NCBI GenBank assembly: GCA_945988865.1 | Contig: CAMFTQ010000026.1 | Span: 1 to 7,553, forward strand | From: an uncultured Anaeromassilibacillus sp. | GTDB lineage: Bacteria > Bacillota > Clostridia > Oscillospirales > Acutalibacteraceae | Direction: 5' to 3' | DNA: 7,553 bases | In this document: one piece after another, positions 1 through 5,496 of the stretch | Layout of the letters: each line of letters begins with the position of its first letter | How positions within the stretch are numbered: the first letter of the stretch is position 1 | Program-made: the position numbers and the translations under genes | Notes under the pieces: model-generated | The model's database searches: none | Seen by the model: the letters and a program-made list of their open reading frames with translations, nothing else | What the model was told of the DNA's origin: nothing

Positions 1-28
1 TATTGTTATTTCATTAAAATGCTCAATA

Positions 29-811
29 TCATATTTCTTTCTTAATCTTCTCAATAGCCGTTTTTTCTATTCTGCTTACCTGTGCCTGAGAAATGCCGAT
101 TTCCTGCGCAACCTCCATCTGTGTTTTGCCCATAAAAAAGCGAAGTCCGAGTATTTTCTTTTCTCTGTCGCCAAGGCTTTTCATCGCCTCTTTTATTGCT
201 ATTTCATCAAGCCAATCGTTGTCGTCGCTGACATCTCCCACCTGATCCATCACATATATTGTATCGTTCCCGTCATTGAATACAGGCTCGTACAGCGACA
301 TCGGCGCAACTATTGACTCAAGTGCCAGCACCACGTTTTCCTTTGGGATTTTCATAATTTCTGCAATTTGCTCAACTGTAGGCTCTTTGTTGTATTTTGC
401 TGTCAGCTCCTCCTTTATCTGCATAGCGTGATATGCTGTGTCACGCATTGAGCGAGTTACCTTTATTGCGTTGTTGTCACGCAGATATCTGCGGATTTCT
501 CCGATAATCATAGGTACACCGTAGGTGGAAAATCTGACATCTAATTCAGCGTTGAAGTTGTCTATCGCCTTGATAAGTCCTATAACGCCGACCTGAAATA
601 AATCGTCGGGGTTTTCTCCTCGTCCTGCAAAGCGCTGAACTACTGACAGAACAAGTCGCAGATTGCCGTTTATCATTTTTTCTCTTGCTGTCTTTTTTTC
701 GCTTTCACTGCCGTTTTTAATGATTTTTAACAGCTCTCTTTTCTCTGACTCCTTTAAAACCTTAAGCTGTGAAGTGTTCACTCCGCATATTTCTACCTTG
801 CTGTACTGCAA
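29..811 (-). CDS. sigG: RNA polymerase sporulation sigma factor SigG
   Basis: Forespore-specific sigma-70-family factor that directs core RNA polymerase to late forespore genes after engulfment. The 260-residue length is normal for SigG. The N-terminus (KVEICGVNTSQL, residues 5-16) is the SigG signature and is not found in SigF. Region 2 spans about residues 45-115, including DLFQVGVIGLIKAIDNF (70-86) and the -10-recognition stretch FSTYGVPMIIGEIRRYLRDN (94-113). Region 3 covers about 120-190. Region 4.2 has a helix-turn-helix at about 229-252 (KTQMEVAQEIGISQAQVSR). The start is TTG at 811-809: four residues precede KVEICG, as in Bacillus subtilis SigG, a Shine-Dalgarno lies 6 nt upstream, and the first internal Met is at residue 46. 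The gene lies downstream of rmuC, not directly after spoIIGA-sigE as in Bacillus. Its start region is covered by a terminator-like hairpin and an embedded sigma-F/G-like promoter. Identity is very secure. Confidence 0.97.
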   Translation of the reverse strand: MQYSKVEICGVNTSQLKVLKESEKRELLKIIKNGSESEKKTAREKMINGNLRLVLSVVQRFAGRGENPDDLFQVGVIGLIKAIDNFNAELDVRFSTYGVPMIIGEIRRYLRDNNAIKVTRSMRDTAYHAMQIKEELTAKYNKEPTVEQIAEIMKIPKENVVLALESIVAPMSLYEPVFNDGNDTIYVMDQVGDVSDDNDWLDEIAIKEAMKSLGDREKKILGLRFFMGKTQMEVAQEIGISQAQVSRIEKTAIEKIKKEI

Positions 812-860
812 AAAAAATCCCCCTTGGCTGATACTTTTGTTACAAGTATTGCCAAAGGGG
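810..860 (-). terminator. terminator-like, RBS-masking hairpin in front of sigG
   Basis: Seen on the minus strand: CCCCTTTGGC (860-851) pairs with GCCAAGGGG (828-820), leaving one A bulged. After a small internal loop (850 against 829-830), AATACTT's last six bases' complement continues the stem: ATACTT (849-844) pairs with AAGTAT (836-831). This gives about 15 bp around a 7-nt loop (837-843). The 3' arm is followed by GA and eight T's (817-810), so the structure reads as an intrinsic terminator for rmuC transcripts. The same arm holds the sigG Shine-Dalgarno, and the T-run includes the first two bases of the TTG start codon. On the plus strand no T-run follows, so it is directional. Whether it terminates or only blocks translation cannot be decided from sequence. 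Confidence 0.8.
818..825 (-). promoter_or_regulatory. sigG ribosome binding site, inside a hairpin arm
   Basis: On the minus strand AAGGGGGA lies 6 nt (all T) before the TTG start of sigG. It fixes the start codon. Six of the eight bases (AAGGGG) are paired in the 3' arm of the hairpin at 820-860, so the site is hidden in any RNA that also carries the upstream arm. Confidence 0.85.
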
Positions 861-873
861 ACTAAACAAATTC
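844..873 (-). promoter_or_regulatory. sigma-F/sigma-G-like promoter of sigG
   Basis: Minus strand: -35-like GAATT (873-869; TGAATT if extended to 874), an 18-bp gap, then AATACTT (850-844). This compares with the Bacillus sigma-G pattern GHATR-N17/18-CATNMTA. Read as sigma-F, the same -35 is 15 bp from GGCAATACTT (853-844), compared with GG--A-A-T-. Bacillus spoIIIG is likewise known to be read by both factors. The match is good but not perfect: the last base of the -35 is T instead of A/G, and the sigma-G -10 has A for C at its first base and T for A at its last. The predicted start point is near 835-839, in the loop or first bases of the 3' arm of the hairpin at 820-860. Confidence 0.55.
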
Positions 874-957
874 AGTTTTAGAATATTTTTATACTAATTC
901 GTGATAGAAAACAGACAATATTTGCAGTCTGATTTTTGCAACACGAGTTGTCGTCTG

Positions 958-2235
958 TTATACCTCGACTATGTCATCATCAATACTTTCCGTCAACGAT
1001 GCTGTTGTCTGCACCCTGCTTAGCTTTCGCTGGATTTGCCTTGTTCGCACACCTACCAGCTTATCAAGCTCGTCATTTGCCTGCTTTAATCTGTTCTGTG
1101 TTGAGGCAAGCACCTTTGCAAAGGTGTCAAATTCTGCCTTGACCTGACTTAGAACCTCCCATACCTCTGCGCTTCGCTTTTGTACGGCAAGCGTTTTAAA
1201 GCCCATTTGCAGACTGTTCAAAAGTGCCGCCATTGTACTCGGTCCTGCAATATTCACCTTGTAATCTCGCTGTAGAACCTCTACCATTCCTCTGTTTACA
1301 ACCTCGCTGTATAAGCCCTCAAACGGCAAAAACATAACGGCAAATTCTGTTGTGTTTGGCGGATCTATGTATTTGTCACGAATGTCCTTTGCTTCGCTCT
1401 TTATTGTGTTGATAAGAACTTTGGCGGCAAGGTCTATCTGCTCCTTTGAACCGCTTTCGTAAGCGTCACGCAGTGCAGCGTAGCTGTCGCCCGGGAATTT
1501 TGAGTCAATTGGCAAATAAATAAAGCCATCGTCCTCGGCAGGGAGCTTTACGGCAAACTCTACCACCGTTTTACTGCCCTTTTTAGTCGATACATTTTCT
1601 TCGTACTGCTCGGGTGCAAGGATTTCCTTTAGTATTGCGGACAACTGAATTTCGCCCATAATACCTCTTGTTTTGACATTTGACAAAACCTTTTTTAAAT
1701 CGCCCACGCCGACAGCGAGGTTCTGCATTTCGCCGAGTCCCTTATACACCTGCTCTAATCGCTCGTTTACAAGAGAAAACGATTTATTCAGCTTATCGTC
1801 AAGCGTTTTCTGTAGCTTTTCGTCAACCGTTACACGCATCTGCTCAAGCTTTTTGTTGTTGTCCTCCTGCAGATATGCAAGGCGCTGTTCCATTGTATTG
1901 CGGATAAGCTCAAGCTTCTGCTCGTTTTCAAGAGAAAATGTTTTCAGCCTGCTTTCAAGCGTCTGTAATCTTTCGTTTTGATTTTGCGAGGAGGTCTGCT
2001 GATTTGAAGAAATCATATCCCCCATATTTTTCACAGACTGCTGTGTTGACAAAAGCAGCTCGCTTCTGAGTGAGTTCTGATTTTTTTCTATTCTTTCTGT
2101 CAGGCTGTCAGCAAACTCCTTAAAAGCGACAGTTTGATTACCGCTTTCTTTCTTTTTTGTTATAACAAGAAAAATCACTAAGCAAAGCATAACAGCCGAT
2201 ATAACCGATAAAACAGCCAATAAAGCAGTTTCCAT
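958..2235 (-). CDS. rmuC: RmuC-family protein (DNA recombination-associated, membrane-anchored)
   Basis: RmuC limits recombination at inverted repeats in Escherichia coli and is predicted to carry a restriction-endonuclease-like fold; its biochemical role is poorly defined. The 425 residues show an N-terminal membrane anchor (about 4-26, followed by KKK), a long Gln/Glu/Lys/Leu-rich coiled coil (about 35-175), then the conserved core. The core includes GIMGE (191-195), a VVEFAV strand (224-229) and LPIDSKFP (241-248), which together resemble a PD-(D/E)xK site with E in place of the usual first D. It continues with PPNTTEFAVMFLPFEGLY (292-309) and GPSTMAALLN (331-340). ATG at 2235 is preceded by GGAGGTA (2247-2241), a strong ribosome site 6 nt away. 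It has its own sigma-A-type promoter (2270-2298) and lies between the S1-domain gene and sigG on the same strand. Family assignment is secure, but nuclease activity is only inferred. Confidence 0.93.
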   Translation of the reverse strand: METALLAVLSVISAVMLCLVIFLVITKKKESGNQTVAFKEFADSLTERIEKNQNSLRSELLLSTQQSVKNMGDMISSNQQTSSQNQNERLQTLESRLKTFSLENEQKLELIRNTMEQRLAYLQEDNNKKLEQMRVTVDEKLQKTLDDKLNKSFSLVNERLEQVYKGLGEMQNLAVGVGDLKKVLSNVKTRGIMGEIQLSAILKEILAPEQYEENVSTKKGSKTVVEFAVKLPAEDDGFIYLPIDSKFPGDSYAALRDAYESGSKEQIDLAAKVLINTIKSEAKDIRDKYIDPPNTTEFAVMFLPFEGLYSEVVNRGMVEVLQRDYKVNIAGPSTMAALLNSLQMGFKTLAVQKRSAEVWEVLSQVKAEFDTFAKVLASTQNRLKQANDELDKLVGVRTRQIQRKLSRVQTTASLTESIDDDIVEV

Positions 2236-2269
2236 ATTTCTACCTCCGATTGATTATTTGTCTGATGTA

Positions 2270-2298
2270 ATAATAGCATTGTAAAAATCAATCGTCAA
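2270..2298 (-). promoter_or_regulatory. sigma-A-type promoter of rmuC with extended -10
   Basis: Minus strand: -35 TTGACG (2298-2293, 5/6), 17-bp spacer, -10 TATTAT (2275-2270, 5/6), preceded by TGC, which makes an extended -10. The predicted start is near 2263, giving a leader of about 28 nt that contains the GGAGGTA ribosome site. It lies wholly between the S1-gene stop and rmuC. Confidence 0.7.
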
Positions 2299-2331
2299 GG
2301 TGCGAAATAAGCACAGGGCGATAAACGGTAC

Positions 2332-3258
2332 TCAGTCTGTAAATTTTGTCGCAACGTATTTCTCGCATTTTTCGGGAGAATACACAAATTCGTCTATATG
2401 ACTGCCCTTAAAGAAGTAGTGAGGTCTTGTCGGATTATACTTATAATCAAAGGTATCAATTATTATCAGCTTGATTTTCATTTTTTCGGGAATAATGCTT
2501 TTTATGTAAACGCTTGCCTGCTGTCCCTGCTTTACTCCCTCTTTACTCTCGGCAAGGCCTGCAAGGTTCGGTGCAAGCTCCACAAAAGCGCCGTAGCTTT
2601 CGACAGAACGCACTATGCCGGCAACCGTTTCGCCCTGTCTGAATTTCTGTGCGTTTTGCTCCCACGTGCCTAACAGCTCCCTGTGGCTAAGACTTATTCT
2701 GCCGTTTTCTATTGATTTGACAACAGCCTTTATGTCCATTCCTATTTCAAAACGCTCTCTGGGATGCTCAATTCTTGAAACAGATATGGTGTCAATAGGC
2801 ATAAGCGCCGGTATTCCGCAGCCTATATCGGCAAATGCTCCGAAGTTTTCAAGGTGCGTTATACGTGCGTCTATAACATCGCCGATACTCAGATTGCTTA
2901 TGTATAACTCTCTGCACATTCTTTGTGCCTTTTCACGTGAAAGAAAAACAAGCGTATTGCCGTTTTCATCCTTTTCTATGCTTGTCACTACAAAGCACAC
3001 AGGTCTGTTCACACGTGAAATTACAGCTATATCTCTCACCGCTCCCTCTTTTATGCCGAGCGCACCCTCTTCTCTTGGGATAACGCCCTTAATACCGCCT
3101 AAGTCTACTATCAGGTTATGCTGTGAGTCGCAGACCGTCGCTCTTGCTTCAAGTATTTTATTCTCCTTGCAGGCATTTGTAAGCATTGTCAACGATTTGA
3201 CTGCATTTCTATTTTCGGTTGTATTGATAAGCCATCCCTCGGGTAAAAATTCATTCAT
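2332..3258 (-). CDS. S1 RNA-binding domain protein (ribosomal protein S1-like, three repeats)
   Basis: A cytoplasmic RNA-binding protein of 308 residues with three S1 (OB-fold) repeats. The first is divergent (about 36-108: ILEARATVC...LIVDLGGIKGVIP...LVFLSREKA). The second is typical (about 125-193: GDVIDARITHLENFGAFADIG...GRISLSHREL). The third is about 209-268 (GETVAGIVRSVESYGAFVELAPNLAGLA). A tail with GSHIDEFVYSPEKC (285-298) follows. Proteobacterial S1 has six repeats and many Firmicutes versions four, so this is a short relative. A role in translation or mRNA handling is inferred from the family. The start is ATG at 3258, 7 nt after GGAGG (3270-3266); a second ATG four bases downstream is out of frame. 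A sigma-A-type promoter lies at 3337-3365. No clear terminator separates it from rmuC, so some read-through into rmuC is possible. Confidence 0.9.
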   Translation of the reverse strand: MNEFLPEGWLINTTENRNAVKSLTMLTNACKENKILEARATVCDSQHNLIVDLGGIKGVIPREEGALGIKEGAVRDIAVISRVNRPVCFVVTSIEKDENGNTLVFLSREKAQRMCRELYISNLSIGDVIDARITHLENFGAFADIGCGIPALMPIDTISVSRIEHPRERFEIGMDIKAVVKSIENGRISLSHRELLGTWEQNAQKFRQGETVAGIVRSVESYGAFVELAPNLAGLAESKEGVKQGQQASVYIKSIIPEKMKIKLIIIDTFDYKYNPTRPHYFFKGSHIDEFVYSPEKCEKYVATKFTD

Positions 3259-3336
3259 TTTAAAGCCTCCGTATTATGAGTAAGTTTAAGTCAATACACT
3301 TATTGCACTGAAAAATTTTATGAAATCAAAGGCGAT

Positions 3337-3365
3337 AATATAACCTGCTGTGACGGCTGTGTGAA
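3337..3365 (-). promoter_or_regulatory. sigma-A-type promoter of the S1-domain gene
   Basis: Minus strand: -35 TTCACA (3365-3360, 5/6), 17-bp spacer, -10 TATATT (3342-3337, 5/6). The predicted start is near 3330, giving a leader of about 70 nt. It is back to back with the promoter of the cyclophilin gene, the two -35 boxes being 26 bp apart. Confidence 0.6.
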
Positions 3366-3366
3366 A

Positions 3367-3380
3367 AATTTTTAAAAATT
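3367..3380. repeat. AT-only palindrome between divergent promoters
   Basis: AATTTTTAAAAATT is a perfect 14-bp palindrome made only of A and T. It sits between the -35 boxes of the two divergent promoters. It could bend DNA, act as an UP element, or be chance in AT-rich DNA. No regulator is recognisable for it. Confidence 0.3.
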
Positions 3381-3391
3381 GCAGAAATATA

Positions 3392-3420
3392 TTGCAAAAG
3401 GTGAATAATTATTATACAAT
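3392..3420 (+). promoter_or_regulatory. sigma-A-type promoter of the cyclophilin-HAD unit
   Basis: -35 TTGCAA (3392-3397, 4/6), 17-bp spacer, -10 TACAAT (3415-3420, 5/6). The predicted start is near 3427, giving a leader of about 60 nt before the ATG at 3488. The surrounding DNA is very AT-rich. Confidence 0.6.
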
Positions 3421-3472
3421 TAACCTGTATTTATGTGCATATTCTGCAAATAAAACTATATAATCTGATTTG

Positions 3473-3478
3473 AAAGGA
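3473..3478 (+). promoter_or_regulatory. Ribosome binding site deciding the cyclophilin start
   Basis: AAAGGA lies 9 nt before ATG at 3488. A TTG six codons upstream (3470) is in frame but overlaps this ribosome site, so it cannot be the start this site serves. Confidence 0.75.
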
Positions 3479-3487
3479 ATAACAAAA

Positions 3488-4354
3488 ATGAAAAGATACC
3501 TTAGTATAATTCTTTCTGCTTTAATCGTTGCTTCTGCGGCACTTTGCTTTGCAGGCTGTAATCAGGAGGTTACTATGGATACTGTTGACACCTCATTCCT
3601 CGGCAAGGACGCAGCTGTTAAGGACGATACAGAGCATCAGGCAGGCTATCAGCTTGAAATGCCCGAAAAAGGCGATACTATCGCAATTCTGCACACAAAT
3701 ATGGGCGACATTACGTGGAGATTTTTCCCTGAAAACGCACCGAAAACCGTTCAGAACTTTATTGACCTTGCAAAGGCAGGCAAGTATGACAACACAATTT
3801 TCCACAGAGTTATAAATAACTTTATGATTCAGGGCGGTGACTACGAAAACGCTAACGGAACAGGCGGTAAGGCTGCAAACGGCGGTAAGTTTGAGGACGA
3901 ATTCTGCAACAAGCTGTTTAACATAAGAGGTTCTGTTGCTATGGCAAACTCCGGCAAGGACACAAACGGCAGTCAGTTTTTCATCAATCAGGCAACAGCC
4001 GAATCCTTCTCGGGCTTTACTTCTTACGAGGAAAGCTGGAAGGTTGCACGTAACATTATTGCGCAGTATGTAAATCAGAACAAACAGGACGACATCTCAA
4101 AGATTAACGGTCTTAGCTTTTACAACCCGACTATAGTACCCGATGATGTTAAAAAGCTGTATGAGGAAAACGGCGGTAACCCGTATCTTGACGGCGCATT
4201 CAACGCAGCCGACAAGGGACACACCGTTTTTGCACAGGTTATAGACGGTATGGACGTTGTGGATAAGATTGCAAAGACTGAGGTTGACCAGAGCAATATG
4301 CCGAAAACTCCCGTTGTAATAAACTCGGTAGAAATCACAACATATCAGGGATAA
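3488..4354 (+). CDS. Lipoprotein cyclophilin-type peptidyl-prolyl cis-trans isomerase
   Basis: Catalyses cis-trans isomerisation of X-Pro bonds, here probably outside the cell to help secreted proteins fold. The 288 residues start with a lipoprotein signal (KR, hydrophobic stretch 4-19, then FAGC with the lipidated Cys at 24; Phe at -3 is slightly atypical). The cyclophilin domain runs from about 63 to 285: FHR (105-107, catalytic Arg107), FMIQGGD (112-118), NGTGGK (123-128), GSQFFI (161-166) and HTVFAQV (245-251). Between FFI and HTVF lies an extra block of about 60 residues (around 174-231) not found in human cyclophilin A. The region holding the cyclosporin-contact Trp is altered: the candidate position is Tyr233 in YLDG, although the alignment there is uncertain. 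ATG at 3488 was chosen because it follows AAAGGA and begins a proper signal peptide. A HAD phosphatase gene follows 24 bp later, so the two are probably cotranscribed. Confidence 0.93.
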   Translation: MKRYLSIILSALIVASAALCFAGCNQEVTMDTVDTSFLGKDAAVKDDTEHQAGYQLEMPEKGDTIAILHTNMGDITWRFFPENAPKTVQNFIDLAKAGKYDNTIFHRVINNFMIQGGDYENANGTGGKAANGGKFEDEFCNKLFNIRGSVAMANSGKDTNGSQFFINQATAESFSGFTSYEESWKVARNIIAQYVNQNKQDDISKINGLSFYNPTIVPDDVKKLYEENGGNPYLDGAFNAADKGHTVFAQVIDGMDVVDKIAKTEVDQSNMPKTPVVINSVEITTYQG

Positions 4355-4378
4355 TTATATCCGATTGAGGTTTTAGCT

Positions 4379-5221
4379 ATGGCGCACACTCCTATTATCG
4401 CTATTATGTATGACTTTGACAGAACTCTCTGCACAAAAGAGATGCAGGATTACAGATTTATTCCGGAGCTTGGTATGAACGCAGGCGAGTTCTGGGACGA
4501 AGCAAACAGAATAGGCGAACAGGAAAATATGGACAGCACTCTTGCGTATCTTTATACAATGGTAAAGCTGTCAAAGGACAAAAATATTCCGATTAAACGG
4601 CAAAACCTTGTTGAGCAGGGCAGTTCTGTTGAATTTTTTGACGGAGTTTCAGAGTGGTTTGACAGAATAAACAAATACGGAAGAGAACAGGGAGTTGCGG
4701 TTGAGCATTATATAATCTCCTCGGGATTAAAAGAGATTATAGAGGGTACGCCGATAAGCAAATACTTTACAAGGATTTTTGCCTGTGAGTTTTTGTATGA
4801 CGAAAACGGCAACGCAGTATGGCTTAAAACTGCCGTAAACTACACAAACAAAACACAGTTTGTTTACAGAATAAACAAGGGTGTGCTTGACGTATCAAAC
4901 GACAGTGACTTAAACCGTTCAATGCCCGAGGACAGCAAGCGAATACCCTTTAACAATATGATTTATATAGGCGACGGTCTGTCAGACGTACCCTGTATGA
5001 AGATGATGAAATCCTACGGCGGTAAGGCGATAGCCGTGTATCAGCACCGTGACAAAAAGGTTGAGGAATTATTAAGAAAAGGCAGAGTTGACTATATTTA
5101 CCCTGCCGACTACACGCAAAACAGCGGACTTGACAGAACGGTTAAGAATATTTTGAAGAAAATGGCTGTATCTGATATTCTTTATGAAGAATATTCAAAA
5201 CAGCTCAGCAGCCTGAAGTAA
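4379..5221 (+). CDS. HAD-superfamily phosphatase, phosphoserine-phosphatase-like
   Basis: Probably a cytoplasmic phosphomonoesterase using an aspartyl-phosphate intermediate; the substrate is unknown. All four HAD motifs are visible in 280 residues. Motif I is DFDRTL (nucleophile Asp12, acid/base Asp14), motif II is ISSG (113-116), motif III is probably Lys158 in TNKTQ, and motif IV is GDGLSD (198-203; Asp199 and Asp203 bind Mg). A helical cap is expected between motifs I and II (about 20-105). The SSG and GDGxSD motifs and the Arg after DFD resemble the phosphoserine phosphatase branch, but the protein is longer than SerB, so serine biosynthesis should not be assumed. The start is ATG at 4379, 8 nt after GAGG (4367-4370). 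It is the second gene of the unit begun by the cyclophilin, with 24 bp between them and no terminator, and an intrinsic terminator follows its stop. Confidence 0.88.
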   Translation: MAHTPIIAIMYDFDRTLCTKEMQDYRFIPELGMNAGEFWDEANRIGEQENMDSTLAYLYTMVKLSKDKNIPIKRQNLVEQGSSVEFFDGVSEWFDRINKYGREQGVAVEHYIISSGLKEIIEGTPISKYFTRIFACEFLYDENGNAVWLKTAVNYTNKTQFVYRINKGVLDVSNDSDLNRSMPEDSKRIPFNNMIYIGDGLSDVPCMKMMKSYGGKAIAVYQHRDKKVEELLRKGRVDYIYPADYTQNSGLDRTVKNILKKMAVSDILYEEYSKQLSSLK

Positions 5222-5235
5222 AGCATAATTTTTCG

Positions 5236-5263
5236 GAGCAGACGGTACCGTCTGCTCTTTTTT
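5236..5263 (+). terminator. Intrinsic terminator of the cyclophilin-HAD unit
   Basis: Positions 5236-5257 form a perfect 22-base palindrome (arm GAGCAGACG, loop GTAC) followed directly by six T's. It begins 14 bp after the HAD stop codon. No T-run follows on the minus strand, so it acts only on plus-strand transcription. Confidence 0.95.
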
Positions 5264-5412
5264 ATTTAGTAAAGTATAGTAATCAGTTCTTCAACTTTTA
5301 CAGCAAAATCACGTATTTTTTACACAAATTTTAGTTTATATCACTTGTTTTTAATTCTTATATCGCTTTTTGCAGTAACTTTTGACAATATTTATTTATT
5401 TTTGCTTTTTTG
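5264..5412. other. AT-rich spacer without a gene
   Basis: This T-rich stretch between the terminator and the next promoter has no ribosome site followed by an open frame, no RNA gene and no clear repeat. A perfect TTGACA at 5382-5387 has no -10 at the right distance. Its T-tracts may act as an UP element for the promoter at 5413-5441. Confidence 0.6.
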
Positions 5413-5441
5413 TTGATTTATAGTTATACAAATGATATAAT
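5413..5441 (+). promoter_or_regulatory. sigma-A-type extended -10 promoter of the flippase-glycosyltransferase operon
   Basis: -35 TTGATT (5413-5418, 4/6), 17-bp spacer, perfect -10 TATAAT (5436-5441) preceded by TGA (5433-5435), making an extended -10. The predicted start is near 5448, giving a leader of about 49 nt. No repressor or riboswitch structure is evident in the leader. Confidence 0.8.
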
Positions 5442-5496
5442 CATAGTGTTTGAATATGTCTGAATTTCATTTACATATTTTGATAAAAGAGGTATT

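Noticed and set aside
879..894. GTATA (890-894) and TATTCTA (879-885) on the minus strand as sigma-F/G elements for sigG
   Set aside because: GTATA has no acceptable -10 at 15 or 18 bp, and TATTCTA has no acceptable -35. The pair at 844-873 matches both spacings better.
912..931. Small inverted repeat CAGAC/GTCTG after the rmuC stop, with TTTT following on the minus strand
   Set aside because: Only five base pairs with a 10-nt loop and four T's. The hairpin at 820-860 is a far stronger terminator candidate.
2299..2331. Possible terminator (GTGC/GCAC) between the S1-domain gene and rmuC
   Set aside because: A four-base-pair stem with no T-run. It overlaps the approach to the rmuC promoter and is not convincing.
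2615..3283. 222-codon open frame on the plus strand opposite the S1-domain gene
   Set aside because: Hydrophobic, Ser/Leu-rich translation with no recognisable domain. It lies wholly opposite a well-supported gene, apart from a short tail.
3459..3464. Perfect TATAAT just upstream of the cyclophilin gene
   Set aside because: The sequence 17 bp upstream (TGCATA) is a poor -35, and the start point would fall almost at the ribosome site. The promoter at 3392-3420 fits better.
3470..3487. In-frame TTG giving a six-residue N-terminal extension of the cyclophilin
   Set aside because: It overlaps the AAAGGA ribosome site that serves ATG 3488, has no ribosome site of its own, and would place extra residues before a normal lipoprotein signal.
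5382..5387. Perfect TTGACA in the spacer before the flippase-like gene
   Set aside because: No -10-like hexamer 16-18 bp downstream (the positions are T-rich). The extended -10 promoter at 5413-5441 is complete.
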